A DNA stretch of 64,000 nucleotides from Proteus appendicitidis (GTDB lineage Bacteria > Pseudomonadota > Gammaproteobacteria > Enterobacterales > Enterobacteriaceae), in assembly GCF_030271835.1 (NCBI RefSeq), contig NZ_CP127389.1, forward strand, positions 3,074,001 through 3,138,000, written 5' to 3'. The notes beneath the pieces were generated by a model. The model was not told where the DNA came from. It saw only the letters and a list, made by a program, of their open reading frames with translations, and ran no database searches. Of this stretch, positions 37,230-47,800 are shown in pieces (positions within the stretch are counted from its first letter, which is position 1; every line of letters begins with the position of its first letter). A program made the translations under genes and the position numbers.

Positions 37230-38588
37230 ATGTCTACGAAAAATAAAGTGATATGGCATGAAGGGTTGTTTATTAAACCTCAACATTTTCAGCAGCAACA
37301 ACGTTATCAAGACTATATTATTGAAACCTTGATAAAAACCTATCACGTTCATTACTATGGTTTAAGTCAACTGACACTTAATACCGAGTTATTAAGCCTT
37401 GGCCGTATTGGTCTTAAAGAAGCCTCTGGAATTATGCCAGATGGCACGCTGTTTTCTATTCCACAGCAAGATAACCTTCCTTCACCCATTGATATTTCAC
37501 AAATTAATGAAGGCAGTGACAACATTGTTTACTTGGCATTGCCATTACAAAACAGCACAGTCAGTGAGATCTCTCATTCCCATAACGGCAATCATTTATT
37601 GGCACGTTATAGCGATGTATTAACACAAGTACGTGATTTACATACTGAAAATGGGGATGTCAGCACACTCAATATTGCGAAACTCAATCCTATTTTAAAA
37701 TTAGGAAAAACAGAGTTAGACGCTTATGTCATGTTACCTATCTGCAAAATAAGAGAAATCAGCGCTGATGGTAGTTTAATTCTGGATAAAAACTACATTC
37801 CTACCTGCTTAAATGCGCGAATTTGTCCAATCTTAGCGGAGTTTTTAGCCGAAGTTGAAGGCGCTTTATTTGAGCGAGGACGCCAAATTGCAGAACGTAT
37901 TGGCTCTCCCGGTCAACAAGGCGTTGCTGATGTTGCAGAATTTATGATGTTGCAGCTTTTAAATCGTGCTTATCCTCAATTTTCACATTTATCTAAACAG
38001 ACTGTCGTTCACCCAGAACAACTCTTTAAAGAACTACTTCAATTTAATGGTGAAATTCAAACGTTCACTAATGGCTCTCGTTTGCCTGATAAATTACCGA
38101 TTTATCGCCACTACGACTTGGCAGCAGGCTTTTTGCCGCTAATAAAATCTATTCGACAAGCACTCAGTGTCGTCTTAACGCCAAGAGCTGTGCCTATTCC
38201 ATTGCAAAAACAAGAGCACGGTATTCGTGTTGCGACAATTCATGACAGACAACTTCTGCAAAGTGCAGAATTTATTATTGCAGTGCGCGCTCAGTTACCT
38301 CAAGAGCAACTGCGTCGCCAATTCGCACAACAAGCAAAAGTCACGTCAGTGAATCAAATTCGTGATTTAGTCAGTGTTCAAATGCCTGGTGTTGGCTTTA
38401 TTCCGTTATCAACCGCGCCTCGTCAATTGCCATATCACTCAGGCTATACCTATTTCCGCTTAGATCCTCAAGGTGAGTCATGGGCTGATATACAGAAGCA
38501 CGGAAATATTGCATTCCACGTATCAGGACAATTCCCTGAACTTGATATTCAACTTTGGGCAATAAGAAGTGGAACACAACATGAGTGA
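37230..38588 (+). CDS. tssK: TssK, T6SS baseplate-to-membrane connector
   Basis: 452 residues, normal for TssK. Hallmarks: VIWHEGLFIKPQHFQQQ (about residues 8-24), GLSQLTLNTELLSLGRIGL, GIMPDGTLFSIP, the LAEFLAEVEGALFERGRQIAERIG segment (about 207-230), FMMLQLLNRAYP, and the C-terminal domain with VSVQMPGVGFIPLSTAPRQLPYHSGYTYFRLD. It links the wedges to TssL/TssM. The stop overlaps the tssL start by 8 bases. No TssK exists in the visible part of the first cluster. Confidence 0.95.
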   Translation: MSTKNKVIWHEGLFIKPQHFQQQQRYQDYIIETLIKTYHVHYYGLSQLTLNTELLSLGRIGLKEASGIMPDGTLFSIPQQDNLPSPIDISQINEGSDNIVYLALPLQNSTVSEISHSHNGNHLLARYSDVLTQVRDLHTENGDVSTLNIAKLNPILKLGKTELDAYVMLPICKIREISADGSLILDKNYIPTCLNARICPILAEFLAEVEGALFERGRQIAERIGSPGQQGVADVAEFMMLQLLNRAYPQFSHLSKQTVVHPEQLFKELLQFNGEIQTFTNGSRLPDKLPIYRHYDLAAGFLPLIKSIRQALSVVLTPRAVPIPLQKQEHGIRVATIHDRQLLQSAEFIIAVRAQLPQEQLRRQFAQQAKVTSVNQIRDLVSVQMPGVGFIPLSTAPRQLPYHSGYTYFRLDPQGESWADIQKHGNIAFHVSGQFPELDIQLWAIRSGTQHE

Positions 38589-39336
38589 TTTATCATTAAT
38601 ACAAGAGCTTACTGAAAAGAAAGCGAGCCATAAATCATATCAATTGCCATTGCGTGGTAACAACATCAATCCAATGATTGATGTCGCAACACCTTTGCTG
38701 GGTATGGTGATCAGAATGAAATCAATGTCGGCAACACCGCTATCAGAAAAGCTTTTTCAGCAAGTGGTTACTGACATTCAAGCCATTGAGCAACAACTTC
38801 AAACTCACGGCTATGAGCCGGGAGCCATTGTTTCATTCCGCTATGTGTTATGCACATTTATTGATGAAGCAGCATTAGAGCTGGGTTGGGATCAAGATAA
38901 CGATTGGGTAAAACAATCCCTGTTAGTTCATTTTCATAATGAATCATGGGGAGGTGAAAAGGTTTTCGTATTAATAGAACGTTTATTAGGTGAGCCTAAA
39001 CGTTACCTCGATTTATTAGAGTTTATTTATCTCTGTTTATGCCTTGGCTATCGCGGTCGCTATAAAGTCAGCAATGGCTATGGAGATGACTTTAATAAAT
39101 TACTTCGCCAGCTGCAAAAACAGATCCAACAACTTAAAGGCGAGTCTCAACCCGTAGTTTTACACAAAGAAAATGGCATTAAGTCACATCAATATCGTTT
39201 AGGACAACGCTTTGGTGTTCGTTATATCGCCATTGGCTCGCTGATCTTCGCCACCATTATTTACACAGTTTATGCTTCTAGATTGAGACATCAAACTCTC
39301 AATATTTTGGAACAGCTTAATACACTTCTTAGCTAG
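38581..39336 (+). CDS. tssL: TssL, T6SS inner-membrane protein (IcmH/DotU type)
   Basis: 251 residues. The cytoplasmic hook-shaped domain shows NPMIDVATPLLGMVIRMKSM, a long helix, FRYVLCTFIDEAALE (about residues 90-104), NESWGGEKVFVLIERLL and CLCLGYRGRY (about 153-163). One membrane helix follows near the C-terminus (about 213-233). There is no OmpA/peptidoglycan-binding extension, so wall anchoring must come from another protein. ATG at 38581, within the tssK 3' end. Confidence 0.94.
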   Translation: MSDLSLIQELTEKKASHKSYQLPLRGNNINPMIDVATPLLGMVIRMKSMSATPLSEKLFQQVVTDIQAIEQQLQTHGYEPGAIVSFRYVLCTFIDEAALELGWDQDNDWVKQSLLVHFHNESWGGEKVFVLIERLLGEPKRYLDLLEFIYLCLCLGYRGRYKVSNGYGDDFNKLLRQLQKQIQQLKGESQPVVLHKENGIKSHQYRLGQRFGVRYIAIGSLIFATIIYTVYASRLRHQTLNILEQLNTLLS

Positions 39337-39345
39337 GACGCCCTT

Positions 39346-41979
39346 ATGATCCAGATTGATCTCTCAACATTAGTTAATAGACTTCACCCTATTGCTAAAC
39401 ATGCTTTAGAAAATGCGGCTGCGTTTTGTGTAAGCCACCAGCAACTTGAAATTACAGTAGAGCAATTTTTACAACAACTGCTGGAAACACCCTTAACGGA
39501 TATCCGCACTATTTTTAATAAAGTTGATATCAATCCAACTGAATTAACCGCGCTTTTAAATATTAACGCGACACAGCACCCAAGCGTAGCTCCAAGTTAT
39601 CCAAATTTTTCTCCACTGTTAGTCGAATGGCTTAAAGATAGTTGGTTATTAGCTTCAGCAGAACTTAGTCATAACACATTACGTTCAGGCGCTTTGTTAC
39701 TCACTTTATTGCAAATGCCTCATCGTTATTTGCCTAAATCAGCAGTTGAATTACTCTCACAAATCAATAGAGAGCAACTCAAACTTAACTTTGATGAATG
39801 GACTCTCACATCAGCAGAAACGCCAATCACAGAAGCTAATAAATCATCTAATAGCCATGTTCAGTCAGACTCTATGCTTGCACGTTTTACACAAAACATG
39901 ACGCAACAAGCAAGAGACAACCAGTTAGATCCTGTTTTATGTCGTGATCATGAAATTGATTTAATGATTGATATTCTCTGCCGTCGTCGTAAAAACAACC
40001 CAGTGGTTGTTGGTGAAGCAGGTGTGGGTAAAAGTGCCTTAATTGAAGGGCTAGCCTTACGTATTATTGCAGGAGAAATTCCTGAAAAACTTAAAGAATG
40101 TGAGTTATTAACATTAGATTTAGGCGCTCTTCAAGCAGGTGCAGCTGTAAAAGGAGAGTTTGAAAAACGCTTTAAAGGCATTATGCAAGAAGTGGCGCAA
40201 TCACCGACGCCTATAATCCTATTTATTGATGAAGCCCATACCTTGATTGGTGCAGGAAATCAGCAAGGTGGATTAGATATTTCCAATTTGCTAAAACCTG
40301 CATTGGCCCGTGGCGAATTAAGCACCATCGCAGCAACCACTTGGAGTGAATACAAAAAATACTTTGAGAAAGATGCAGCATTAGCGCGTCGTTTTCAACT
40401 TGTTCAAGTGAAAGAGCCTAGTGCCAATGAAGCGATTATTATTATGCGCGGATTACGCTCTATCTATGAAAAAGCGCATCAAGTTTTTATTGATGATGAA
40501 GCGCTCTGCGCATCAGCACAATTAAGTGAGCGTTATCTTTCTGGCCGTCAGCTTCCCGATAAAGCCATTGATGTACTTGATACCGCTTGTGCTAGGGCAG
40601 CAATCAATCTTTCAACGCCGCCTAAACAGCTATCAGCATTAAAAACACAACGCCATCAAATCAAGATGGAGCGTGATGTATTAACCCGTGAACAGCAACT
40701 CGGTTTAAAAGATCATTCAGAGCGCTTAGCAATATTAGAAAACCAGTCCATTGAGATTGAAACACAAATTGAGGTGCTTCAACAGGCGTGGGAAAAACAG
40801 AAAAAGATTGTTCGTGAGATTATCGAATTACGTTCAACCTTATTATCAACATTAACTAAATCAGCTGAAGAAGCAAACGGTGAAAGTGTTGAAAATAACA
40901 GTGATGAGCTGAAATCCCAATTAAATGCGCTAAATGAAGAGTTAAATGAATTACATCAACACTCTTTATTAGTCTCGCCTCATGTAGATAAAAAACAAAT
41001 TGCTGCCGTTATTGCTGAATGGACAGGCGTGCCTCTTAATCGACTATCACAAGATGCGTTATTAGTAGTCACAGAGCTTCCTACCTATCTTGAACAGAGC
41101 ATAAAAGGTCAATCACTCGCAATCAAACATCTTCATAAGCATTTATTAACGGCTCGTGCCGATCTACGCCGTGCTGGTCGTCCATTAGGGGCATTCTTGT
41201 TAGCAGGGCCAAGTGGCGTGGGTAAAACTGAGACGGTTATTCAAATTGCTCAATTGATGTTTGGTGGAACGCAGTATTTAACCACGATCAACATGTCTGA
41301 ATTTCAGGAAAAACACACTGTTTCTCGCCTAATTGGCTCGCCTCCAGGTTATATCGGTTATGGCGAAGGAGGAGTATTAACAGAGGCTATCCGTAAAAAG
41401 CCTTATTCTGTGGTATTACTTGATGAAGTCGAAAAAGCCCATCCCGATGTTTTAAACCTATTTTATCAAGCCTTTGATAAAGGGGAGTTAGCTGATGGAG
41501 AAGGTCGTATCATTGACTGTAAAAATGTCGCCTTTTTCCTAACCTCTAACTTAGGCGATCACATCATTATGGCTAATGCAGATAAGCCGGATGAATTGCA
41601 TGATGCGCTCTACCCTGAATTAACTACCTTCTTTAAACCTGCACTTTTAGCACGTATGGAAGTCATTCCGTTCTTACCGTTAACGCAGGCTATTCTCAAA
41701 GAAATTATCACTCACAAACTAACACGTTTAACCGAATTACTGACACAACGCTTCCATGCAGAAATTAGGCTAGAAGATGCGGTTTCAGATGAAATATTGC
41801 AACGTGCTTCACGAGCAGAAAACGGGGCAAGAATTTTAGAATCCATTATTGATGGCGCACTACTCCCTCCGCTTTCACTCCTTCTCTTGCAACACAGCGC
41901 ACGGAATGAAGATATCAGGACGATACGGTTATCAACACAAGATAACCAATTTATTGCAGAGGTAAATGTAGAACTATGA
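39346..41979 (+). CDS. tssH: TssH/ClpV, AAA+ unfoldase that recycles the T6SS sheath
   Basis: 877 residues. It has an N-domain (~1-160) that reads the TssC helix, then AAA+ module 1 with Walker A GEAGVGKS (residues 223-230) and Walker B ILFIDEAH (about 291-298), a ClpB-like middle coiled-coil (~410-540), and AAA+ module 2 with Walker A GPSGVGKT (about 621-628) and Walker [14 protein letters not shown]. All ATPase motifs are intact. It extracts TssC from contracted sheaths using ATP. The next gene overlaps its stop. Confidence 0.96.
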   Translation: MIQIDLSTLVNRLHPIAKHALENAAAFCVSHQQLEITVEQFLQQLLETPLTDIRTIFNKVDINPTELTALLNINATQHPSVAPSYPNFSPLLVEWLKDSWLLASAELSHNTLRSGALLLTLLQMPHRYLPKSAVELLSQINREQLKLNFDEWTLTSAETPITEANKSSNSHVQSDSMLARFTQNMTQQARDNQLDPVLCRDHEIDLMIDILCRRRKNNPVVVGEAGVGKSALIEGLALRIIAGEIPEKLKECELLTLDLGALQAGAAVKGEFEKRFKGIMQEVAQSPTPIILFIDEAHTLIGAGNQQGGLDISNLLKPALARGELSTIAATTWSEYKKYFEKDAALARRFQLVQVKEPSANEAIIIMRGLRSIYEKAHQVFIDDEALCASAQLSERYLSGRQLPDKAIDVLDTACARAAINLSTPPKQLSALKTQRHQIKMERDVLTREQQLGLKDHSERLAILENQSIEIETQIEVLQQAWEKQKKIVREIIELRSTLLSTLTKSAEEANGESVENNSDELKSQLNALNEELNELHQHSLLVSPHVDKKQIAAVIAEWTGVPLNRLSQDALLVVTELPTYLEQSIKGQSLAIKHLHKHLLTARADLRRAGRPLGAFLLAGPSGVGKTETVIQIAQLMFGGTQYLTTINMSEFQEKHTVSRLIGSPPGYIGYGEGGVLTEAIRKKPYSVVLLDEVEKAHPDVLNLFYQAFDKGELADGEGRIIDCKNVAFFLTSNLGDHIIMANADKPDELHDALYPELTTFFKPALLARMEVIPFLPLTQAILKEIITHKLTRLTELLTQRFHAEIRLEDAVSDEILQRASRAENGARILESIIDGALLPPLSLLLLQHSARNEDIRTIRLSTQDNQFIAEVNVEL

Positions 41980-42773
41980 AGTACAGACTGAAAAATGCGC
42001 TCTCTCTCTTAACTTGTTTAGATGTGGACTCACTGATCAGCCAATTTCTTGAGCTGAGTATGCCTCGCAGCCCATTCAGCGCACTTATTGTTTCGATGAT
42101 TAATAAATCAGAGAATCGTTTAGAGAGCTGGAGCATTGATCTTAATGAAAAAGTAGAGAAGAAACATTTGGATGTCGATATTACAGAAGCGGATCACCCA
42201 TTGATCCAGCTTCTATCACAACCACAATCTGTACTTTGGCATGATCTAAAACAAGGCAGTTATATTAGCGATCGCGCTTTACAGCAGTTTATCGCCAAAC
42301 AACCAGTGCATTGTGGATTATTTAGTATCCCCTTTACTGATCTAAATAATAAACCTTGTGGGTTAATTATTATGTTAGGGCAAGATCTCGATGAAACGGT
42401 TTATGAACAAGGGATCTTCTCTATTTACTGCAATATTTTTCATCATCAATTAAAAAGCATTTTGGCGTTTTCTCAATCACAACAGAAAATCGCTGATCTG
42501 CAATATCTATTGCAATTACAACAAGAAAAAGAAGAGAAAATTAATCAGACGTTACGGTCATTATCCGTATCTAATTTAACTTCGACACAAACATCACCGC
42601 AATCTTTTGCTGAGGTAAACGATCTTACTTTAGCTACCGAGCGCTATGAAGCGTCAATTCTGCGCTATCAACAAGAAAGCAGTAATGACGATCTCAATTT
42701 AATCGCTGAAAACTTAAATATTTCAAAGCGTTCTCTTCTATATAAATTAAAAAAATATGGATGTCTTGAATGA
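41976..42773 (+). CDS. VasH-like regulator lacking the sigma-54 ATPase domain
   Basis: 265 residues. The first ~150 resemble a GAF-type sensor domain (VLWHDLKQGSYISDRALQQF, VHCGLFSIPFTDLNNKPCGLIIMLG). A short coiled-coil linker (~165-190) follows, and the last ~25 residues are a Fis-type helix-turn-helix (LIAENLNISKRSLLYKLKKYG). VasH activators normally have a ~230-residue AAA+ domain between these two; here it is absent, with no Walker or GAFTGA motif, although the frame is clean. So it cannot act as a classical sigma-54 activator. Overlaps of 4 bases with tssH and vasI show it is part of the operon. It could be a DNA-binding modulator or a repurposed structural protein. Confidence 0.78.
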   Translation: MKYRLKNALSLLTCLDVDSLISQFLELSMPRSPFSALIVSMINKSENRLESWSIDLNEKVEKKHLDVDITEADHPLIQLLSQPQSVLWHDLKQGSYISDRALQQFIAKQPVHCGLFSIPFTDLNNKPCGLIIMLGQDLDETVYEQGIFSIYCNIFHHQLKSILAFSQSQQKIADLQYLLQLQQEKEEKINQTLRSLSVSNLTSTQTSPQSFAEVNDLTLATERYEASILRYQQESSNDDLNLIAENLNISKRSLLYKLKKYGCLE

Positions 42774-43420
42774 ATTATTCACGGACTATTTATTTCATCT
42801 TTCTGGCCTTCTTTTCACTCAATAATGCCTTTGCACAAGCACAAGAAAGTGAAGTTCGCCTTACTGAACAAGCGCTCTCTCAATGTCGTGAAGAGGTATC
42901 TCAACTTATTCGCTTATCCTGTTATGACCAAATTAATGTTGAGAATAAGCAAACATCCACTTTTGATGTCAGTGCAATGGGCGATATTTGGCGCTTAGCG
43001 GCAGAACATGAAATGAAACGTGAAAACTATACAGCGGGATTTATAGTAACAGCGAATAACACAGGTACTTATCCCGTCATTATGACTATTCCAGCAATGG
43101 GATATCAACCACCTCGCCCTATTTTAATGCTCAGTTGTATTGACAACATTACTCGTATGCAAATTGCGTTACCGAAAAAACAAACAGCAGGAAATGTTCT
43201 GCTCATAACGGATAAAACCCAATTAAGCAGCGAGTGGTTTCTACGCGAAGACGGTTATTTGCTTGAAGCAAGTCGCGGCATCCCCGGCATTGATGAAATC
43301 AAGCAACTACTTTCCAGCACTAAATTAACCATCAAATTAGCGAATGATGAGCAATTAACCTTCAATATTTCAGGCATTAACGAAGAGATAAAACCTCTAC
43401 GTTCAGCCTGCCATTGGTGA
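42770..43420 (+). CDS. VasI/TagO-type periplasmic T6SS accessory protein
   Basis: 216 residues. Signal peptide (YFIFLAFFSLNNAFA, cleavage after about residue 22), then an ALSQCREEVSQLIRLSCYD motif with paired cysteines (about 37 and 50) and a beta-rich domain with two more cysteines. This is the VasI (type VI secretion-associated, DUF2564-like/TagO) pattern; its exact function is not settled. It overlaps the upstream regulator by 4 bases (ATGA); tssA follows. Confidence 0.82.
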   Translation: MNYSRTIYFIFLAFFSLNNAFAQAQESEVRLTEQALSQCREEVSQLIRLSCYDQINVENKQTSTFDVSAMGDIWRLAAEHEMKRENYTAGFIVTANNTGTYPVIMTIPAMGYQPPRPILMLSCIDNITRMQIALPKKQTAGNVLLITDKTQLSSEWFLREDGYLLEASRGIPGIDEIKQLLSSTKLTIKLANDEQLTFNISGINEEIKPLRSACHW

Positions 43421-43425
43421 TAATA

Positions 43426-44880
43426 ATGACAACAAAAACGCTCTGTACATGGCGAGAACAACTTTTAGCACCTTTGGATGAGGCTAAAATAAGTAGCCAG
43501 CTTGATGAAAATAGCGCTGATTGGGAATATATCGAAAGTGAAATGATAAAATTTGGCTCCCTAAGCCATGGCACTTTAGATATTGAGGATATTCAGCGTC
43601 GCGCATTACAGCTATTCGCAACACAAACCAAAGACTTTCGCCTATTAGTGCATTTTTTAAGAACACTACAACATGCTGCTATTGCTGAAGAACTCGTTAT
43701 TGCTGCCACGGTTGCCAGTGCCTATATGCAACATTATTGGGATATCAGCTACCCTAGTAATCCGCGTTTAAAACTACGCTTAGCACAACAAATTCTGAAA
43801 CGTTTTGAATCAGTCAAAAGCAGTTTTTGCCAACAAGCCACGCCTGAACAACGTGATGATATTTTGGGTGAATTCGCCTATTTAGCACAATTTTGGCACA
43901 CCAGTCAGCCTAGTTTATCTACACAAATGGATGAATTAAGCCAAGCGTATCAACATATAGAAAATGCACAAGAATCGACCATTATTGTTGAAGAAAGTGT
44001 AAAAGCAGAACCCATTAATGAAGTAAAAACGCCGTCTCAAACACCAGTAAGTGTGACTTCAGAAACAAAGCAACATCACGTTGAAATTAATCAAAGTGAC
44101 GATCGCCAATGGAAACAGACACTCTTAAAAGTCGCTAGCATTCTTTGTGAACAAGCATCTAATGATGCTATTGGTTATCGCCTACGCCGATATGCCATTT
44201 GGCACAATATTCAAACACTTCCGATAAGCGATAAACAAGGTAAAACCCCGTTAGCGGCAGTAGCAATTGATAGAGTGACTGATTACAAAGCGCAACTTGC
44301 ACAACCGACGCTCACGTTACTCAATCAAATTGAGCAGAGCCTCACATTAGCGCCTTACTGGTTAGATGGTCACTATATTGCGGCTCAAGCCGCTCAATCA
44401 TTAGGGCTAACTCATATTTCATCAGCTATTGCTCAAGAGCTTTCACTATTTTTAGCTCGATTACCACAGCTTAACCATCTCTATTTCTCTGATATGACAC
44501 CCTTTATTTCAGAAGAAACTCGCCAATGGCTAAATAGTTTAGAAAGTAAAACGAATAATAAAGCGAGTTCTTCGTTATCGCTCCAAAGTGAGCAACAAGA
44601 AATTATGACCTGCTTTGAACAAGAAGGTCTTAATGCTGCGTTATTAATGATTGATAACGCCATTTCAATCACAACAGAACCCCGCCAGCGGTTTTATTTG
44701 CAGTTACTCTCAGCACAACTTTTTGAAGCCTCAAAGATGAGTTCCATCGCAAATGTTTATTTTAATCAGCTTTATCAAGATGCACTTCGATATTCATTAT
44801 CAGAATGGGAACCCAATTTATTAAGTCAATTAGCATCAAAAGCGGAACATCAACAGAACTCGTCTTCTCATAGGGAATAA
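43426..44880 (+). CDS. tssA: TssA, T6SS baseplate/sheath cap protein (second copy)
   Basis: About 484 residues. N-terminal ImpA-related region with SADWEYIESEMIKFGSLSHGTLDIEDI (about residues 24-50) and FRLLVHFLRTLQHAAIAEELVIAATVASAYMQHYWD (about 70-105), a linker rich in Glu/Val/Thr (~180-220), and a VasJ-type C-terminal helical domain (~225-480) including RLPQLNHLYFSDMTPFI. Frame is open from TTG 43414, overlapping vasI, but ATG 43426 is the natural start. Differs in N-domain from the copy at 5,423. Confidence 0.88.
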   Translation: MTTKTLCTWREQLLAPLDEAKISSQLDENSADWEYIESEMIKFGSLSHGTLDIEDIQRRALQLFATQTKDFRLLVHFLRTLQHAAIAEELVIAATVASAYMQHYWDISYPSNPRLKLRLAQQILKRFESVKSSFCQQATPEQRDDILGEFAYLAQFWHTSQPSLSTQMDELSQAYQHIENAQESTIIVEESVKAEPINEVKTPSQTPVSVTSETKQHHVEINQSDDRQWKQTLLKVASILCEQASNDAIGYRLRRYAIWHNIQTLPISDKQGKTPLAAVAIDRVTDYKAQLAQPTLTLLNQIEQSLTLAPYWLDGHYIAAQAAQSLGLTHISSAIAQELSLFLARLPQLNHLYFSDMTPFISEETRQWLNSLESKTNNKASSSLSLQSEQQEIMTCFEQEGLNAALLMIDNAISITTEPRQRFYLQLLSAQLFEASKMSSIANVYFNQLYQDALRYSLSEWEPNLLSQLASKAEHQQNSSSHRE

Positions 44881-44885
44881 TAATA

Positions 44886-47800
44886 ATGAATTGGTCATTT
44901 CTTTCTGGAAAGAAAATAACGGATTTTATAAAAAAAATTTTCTTTGCTGATAAATCAAAAATTAAATCCTTCTTTTTACTTTTTATTGCCTTAATTCCGG
45001 CACTATTTGTCATTTGGATTTGGTGGTGGGGAGCTAATTATGAATTTAAAGGGGATTACCCATTAAGATCGCTCAGCGCTCGCTGGCTAGCGACTGTTAT
45101 CACTATTTTAGTCGTTGTCAGTTGGGTTGGCATTGCAACATGGCTTCGTGTAAGAAAACTTGAAGCTCTAAAATTAGATGTTGAACTCGCTATTGTCGAT
45201 CCCGTACTTAATGATATTGAGCATCAAAACCGTTATTTAAACTACTGGAAATCGCAATTTATTAAACATCAAAATGGGCATACCAATGCGCTTTATCAAA
45301 AGCCTTGGTATTTTGTTCTAGGTACTGATGAAAGTGGCAAAAATACATTATTAAAAAATAGCCTTAATACATTAGATATTGCGCCTATTGAAAATATCGT
45401 TAGCGAACAAAAATTACCTTTGCATATAAAAATGTTATTGGCGGATCAAGCTATATTATTAATGCCAGAAGGTAAGTTAATTACGCAACCCAATCTTATT
45501 TTAGAAAAACCAAAACTTTATCACCGATTATGGAATGAGTTATTAGTCTGGCTAAATGAACATCGTTCTCGTCAACCAATGAATGGCATTATTCTTACTA
45601 TTGATACATTACAACTGCTGACAAACGATAAAGAGAAAAATAGCCAATTTATTGCTTCACTGCATATGCGATTACAAGAAATTCGCATCGCTTTTAATAG
45701 CCAATTACCTATTTATATCGTGTTTACAAAGCTCGATTTATTACAGGGATTTGACGCTATGTTTCAGTCATTAGAAGCAAAACAGCGCGATGAAATATTA
45801 GGTGTAACATTCCGATTAAATAGTGGAAATAATTGGGAAAAAGATCTTAATGCATTTTGGGAACAGTGGGTAAGCCAAATGAATAGCGCCCTTCCTGAAA
45901 TGATGTTGAATCGCGTTGATGAAAGCCAACGTACTAAGTTATTTAGTTTTATTCGTCAAATCCAAGGGCTAAAAACTAACGTTATTAGTCTGCTTAATGC
46001 ATTAACGTCCAGTAATAAAGAGCAAGATATTCAATTAAGAGGGGTATACCTCACTTCAGCAACACAAGTTGGTCAAGTTGATAATATCTTTAGTCAAACG
46101 GCATCTGTTCAATATCATTTACCAACAGCGCCATTAGCCACTTGGCCTATTGCAGAAACTCATAGCTATTTTACGCAATCACTTTTTCAAAATATTTTGT
46201 TATCAGAGCCAAATCTTGCCGCTGAAAGTCAATTTTGGCTTAAAAAACATCGTAGAAAAGTTCTATTAGCTTCCGCTATTAGTGTTGTTGGTATTATCTC
46301 TTTATGGAATGGTTGGAGTCATTATTACAGTAAAAACTACCAATCTGGCGAAAATGTACTTAATGAAGTGAAAGCATTTCGCTCTTCAGAAGCGACAATT
46401 ACCACCAATACAGCAGGAAAAGAGCAACTTGCGGTATTAAATCCATTATTAGATGCCACATTGGCTTACGGTAATTATCGTGAAAAAAGTGATACTTTTT
46501 CTGATCTTGGGTTATACCAAGGCAAGAATGTCGGTCCTTATGTCGAAAATGTTTATCTCCAATTGATAACAGAACATTATTTGCCTTCAATTATGAATTC
46601 ATTGCTGACTGAGTTGAATAAAGCGCCAGCCGGTAGTGAAGAAAAATTAGAGATATTACGCATTATGCGCATGCTTGAAGATAAGAGTGGGCGTAATAAT
46701 GAGATTGTTGAAAACTTTATGTCCAATTATTGGAGTCGCTTATTTACAGGTCAGAGAGATATTCAATCTCAGTTAATGTCACACCTACAATACGCATTGA
46801 AACATACCGATTGGCAAACTCAACGCAAAGCGGGTGAAGTAACGGCTATTAATGCTTTTACACCATTTACTCAGCCACTCAATACAGCGCAAAAAGAGTT
46901 GAGCCGTTTACCTCTTTATCAACGTGTTTATCAAACATTACGTCTTAAAGCGAACCAAGCTCTCTCATCACCATTAAATATACGTCATCAAGTGGGTCCT
47001 AGCTTTGACGCTATTTTTACTGCGATTAATGAAGATAAACTGCAAATGCCCCAGCTTCTAACACTGTATGGCTTAACAAACTATTTTACTCAGCATAATG
47101 ATGAGCTGGTGGATCTGACCTTTTTAGACGCATGGGTATTAAGTTTAAATACAAATACTCAATACAGTGAAAGCGACAGAAAAGAGATCCAACGCCAAAT
47201 CACTGAGCAATATCTAAACGATTACACGGCACAATGGCGTGCCGCTATGAGTAATCTTGAAATAAGAGAATTTGAATCTCTACAAGATGAAATTAATGCA
47301 TTAGAGCAAATTATTAGCGGTGAACAGCCAATTCGTCGTGCATTACAAGTACTAAGAGATAATACAACATTACCGAAAATAGACAGTTCGTTACCCATTG
47401 CTGATCAAAAGGCATTAATGGATGAATTGAAATACAAATTGCTCACTCGATTAGATAAAGAATTTGCACCTCAAACTGAAATTCTTGTCAGCAATAACGG
47501 TGAGAATTTACAAAATCTCAATCAGAAATTAAATGAACTTCATCGTTATTTATTAGGTATTTATAACTCACCAGTACCGGGTAAAGCCGCCTTAAAGGCC
47601 GTGACATCTCGCCTTGAAGATAATAATCGCGACATTATTTTTGAATTATCTCAATCAGCTAAAACATTACCTGAACCAATGAATCGTTGGGTAGGACAAT
47701 TAGCAGATCAAGCGTGGAATGTGGTACAAAAAGAAGCTATTCGCTACATGGAGGTTGAGTGGAATGAAACCGTCGTTAAGCAATATCATACCTACATTAT

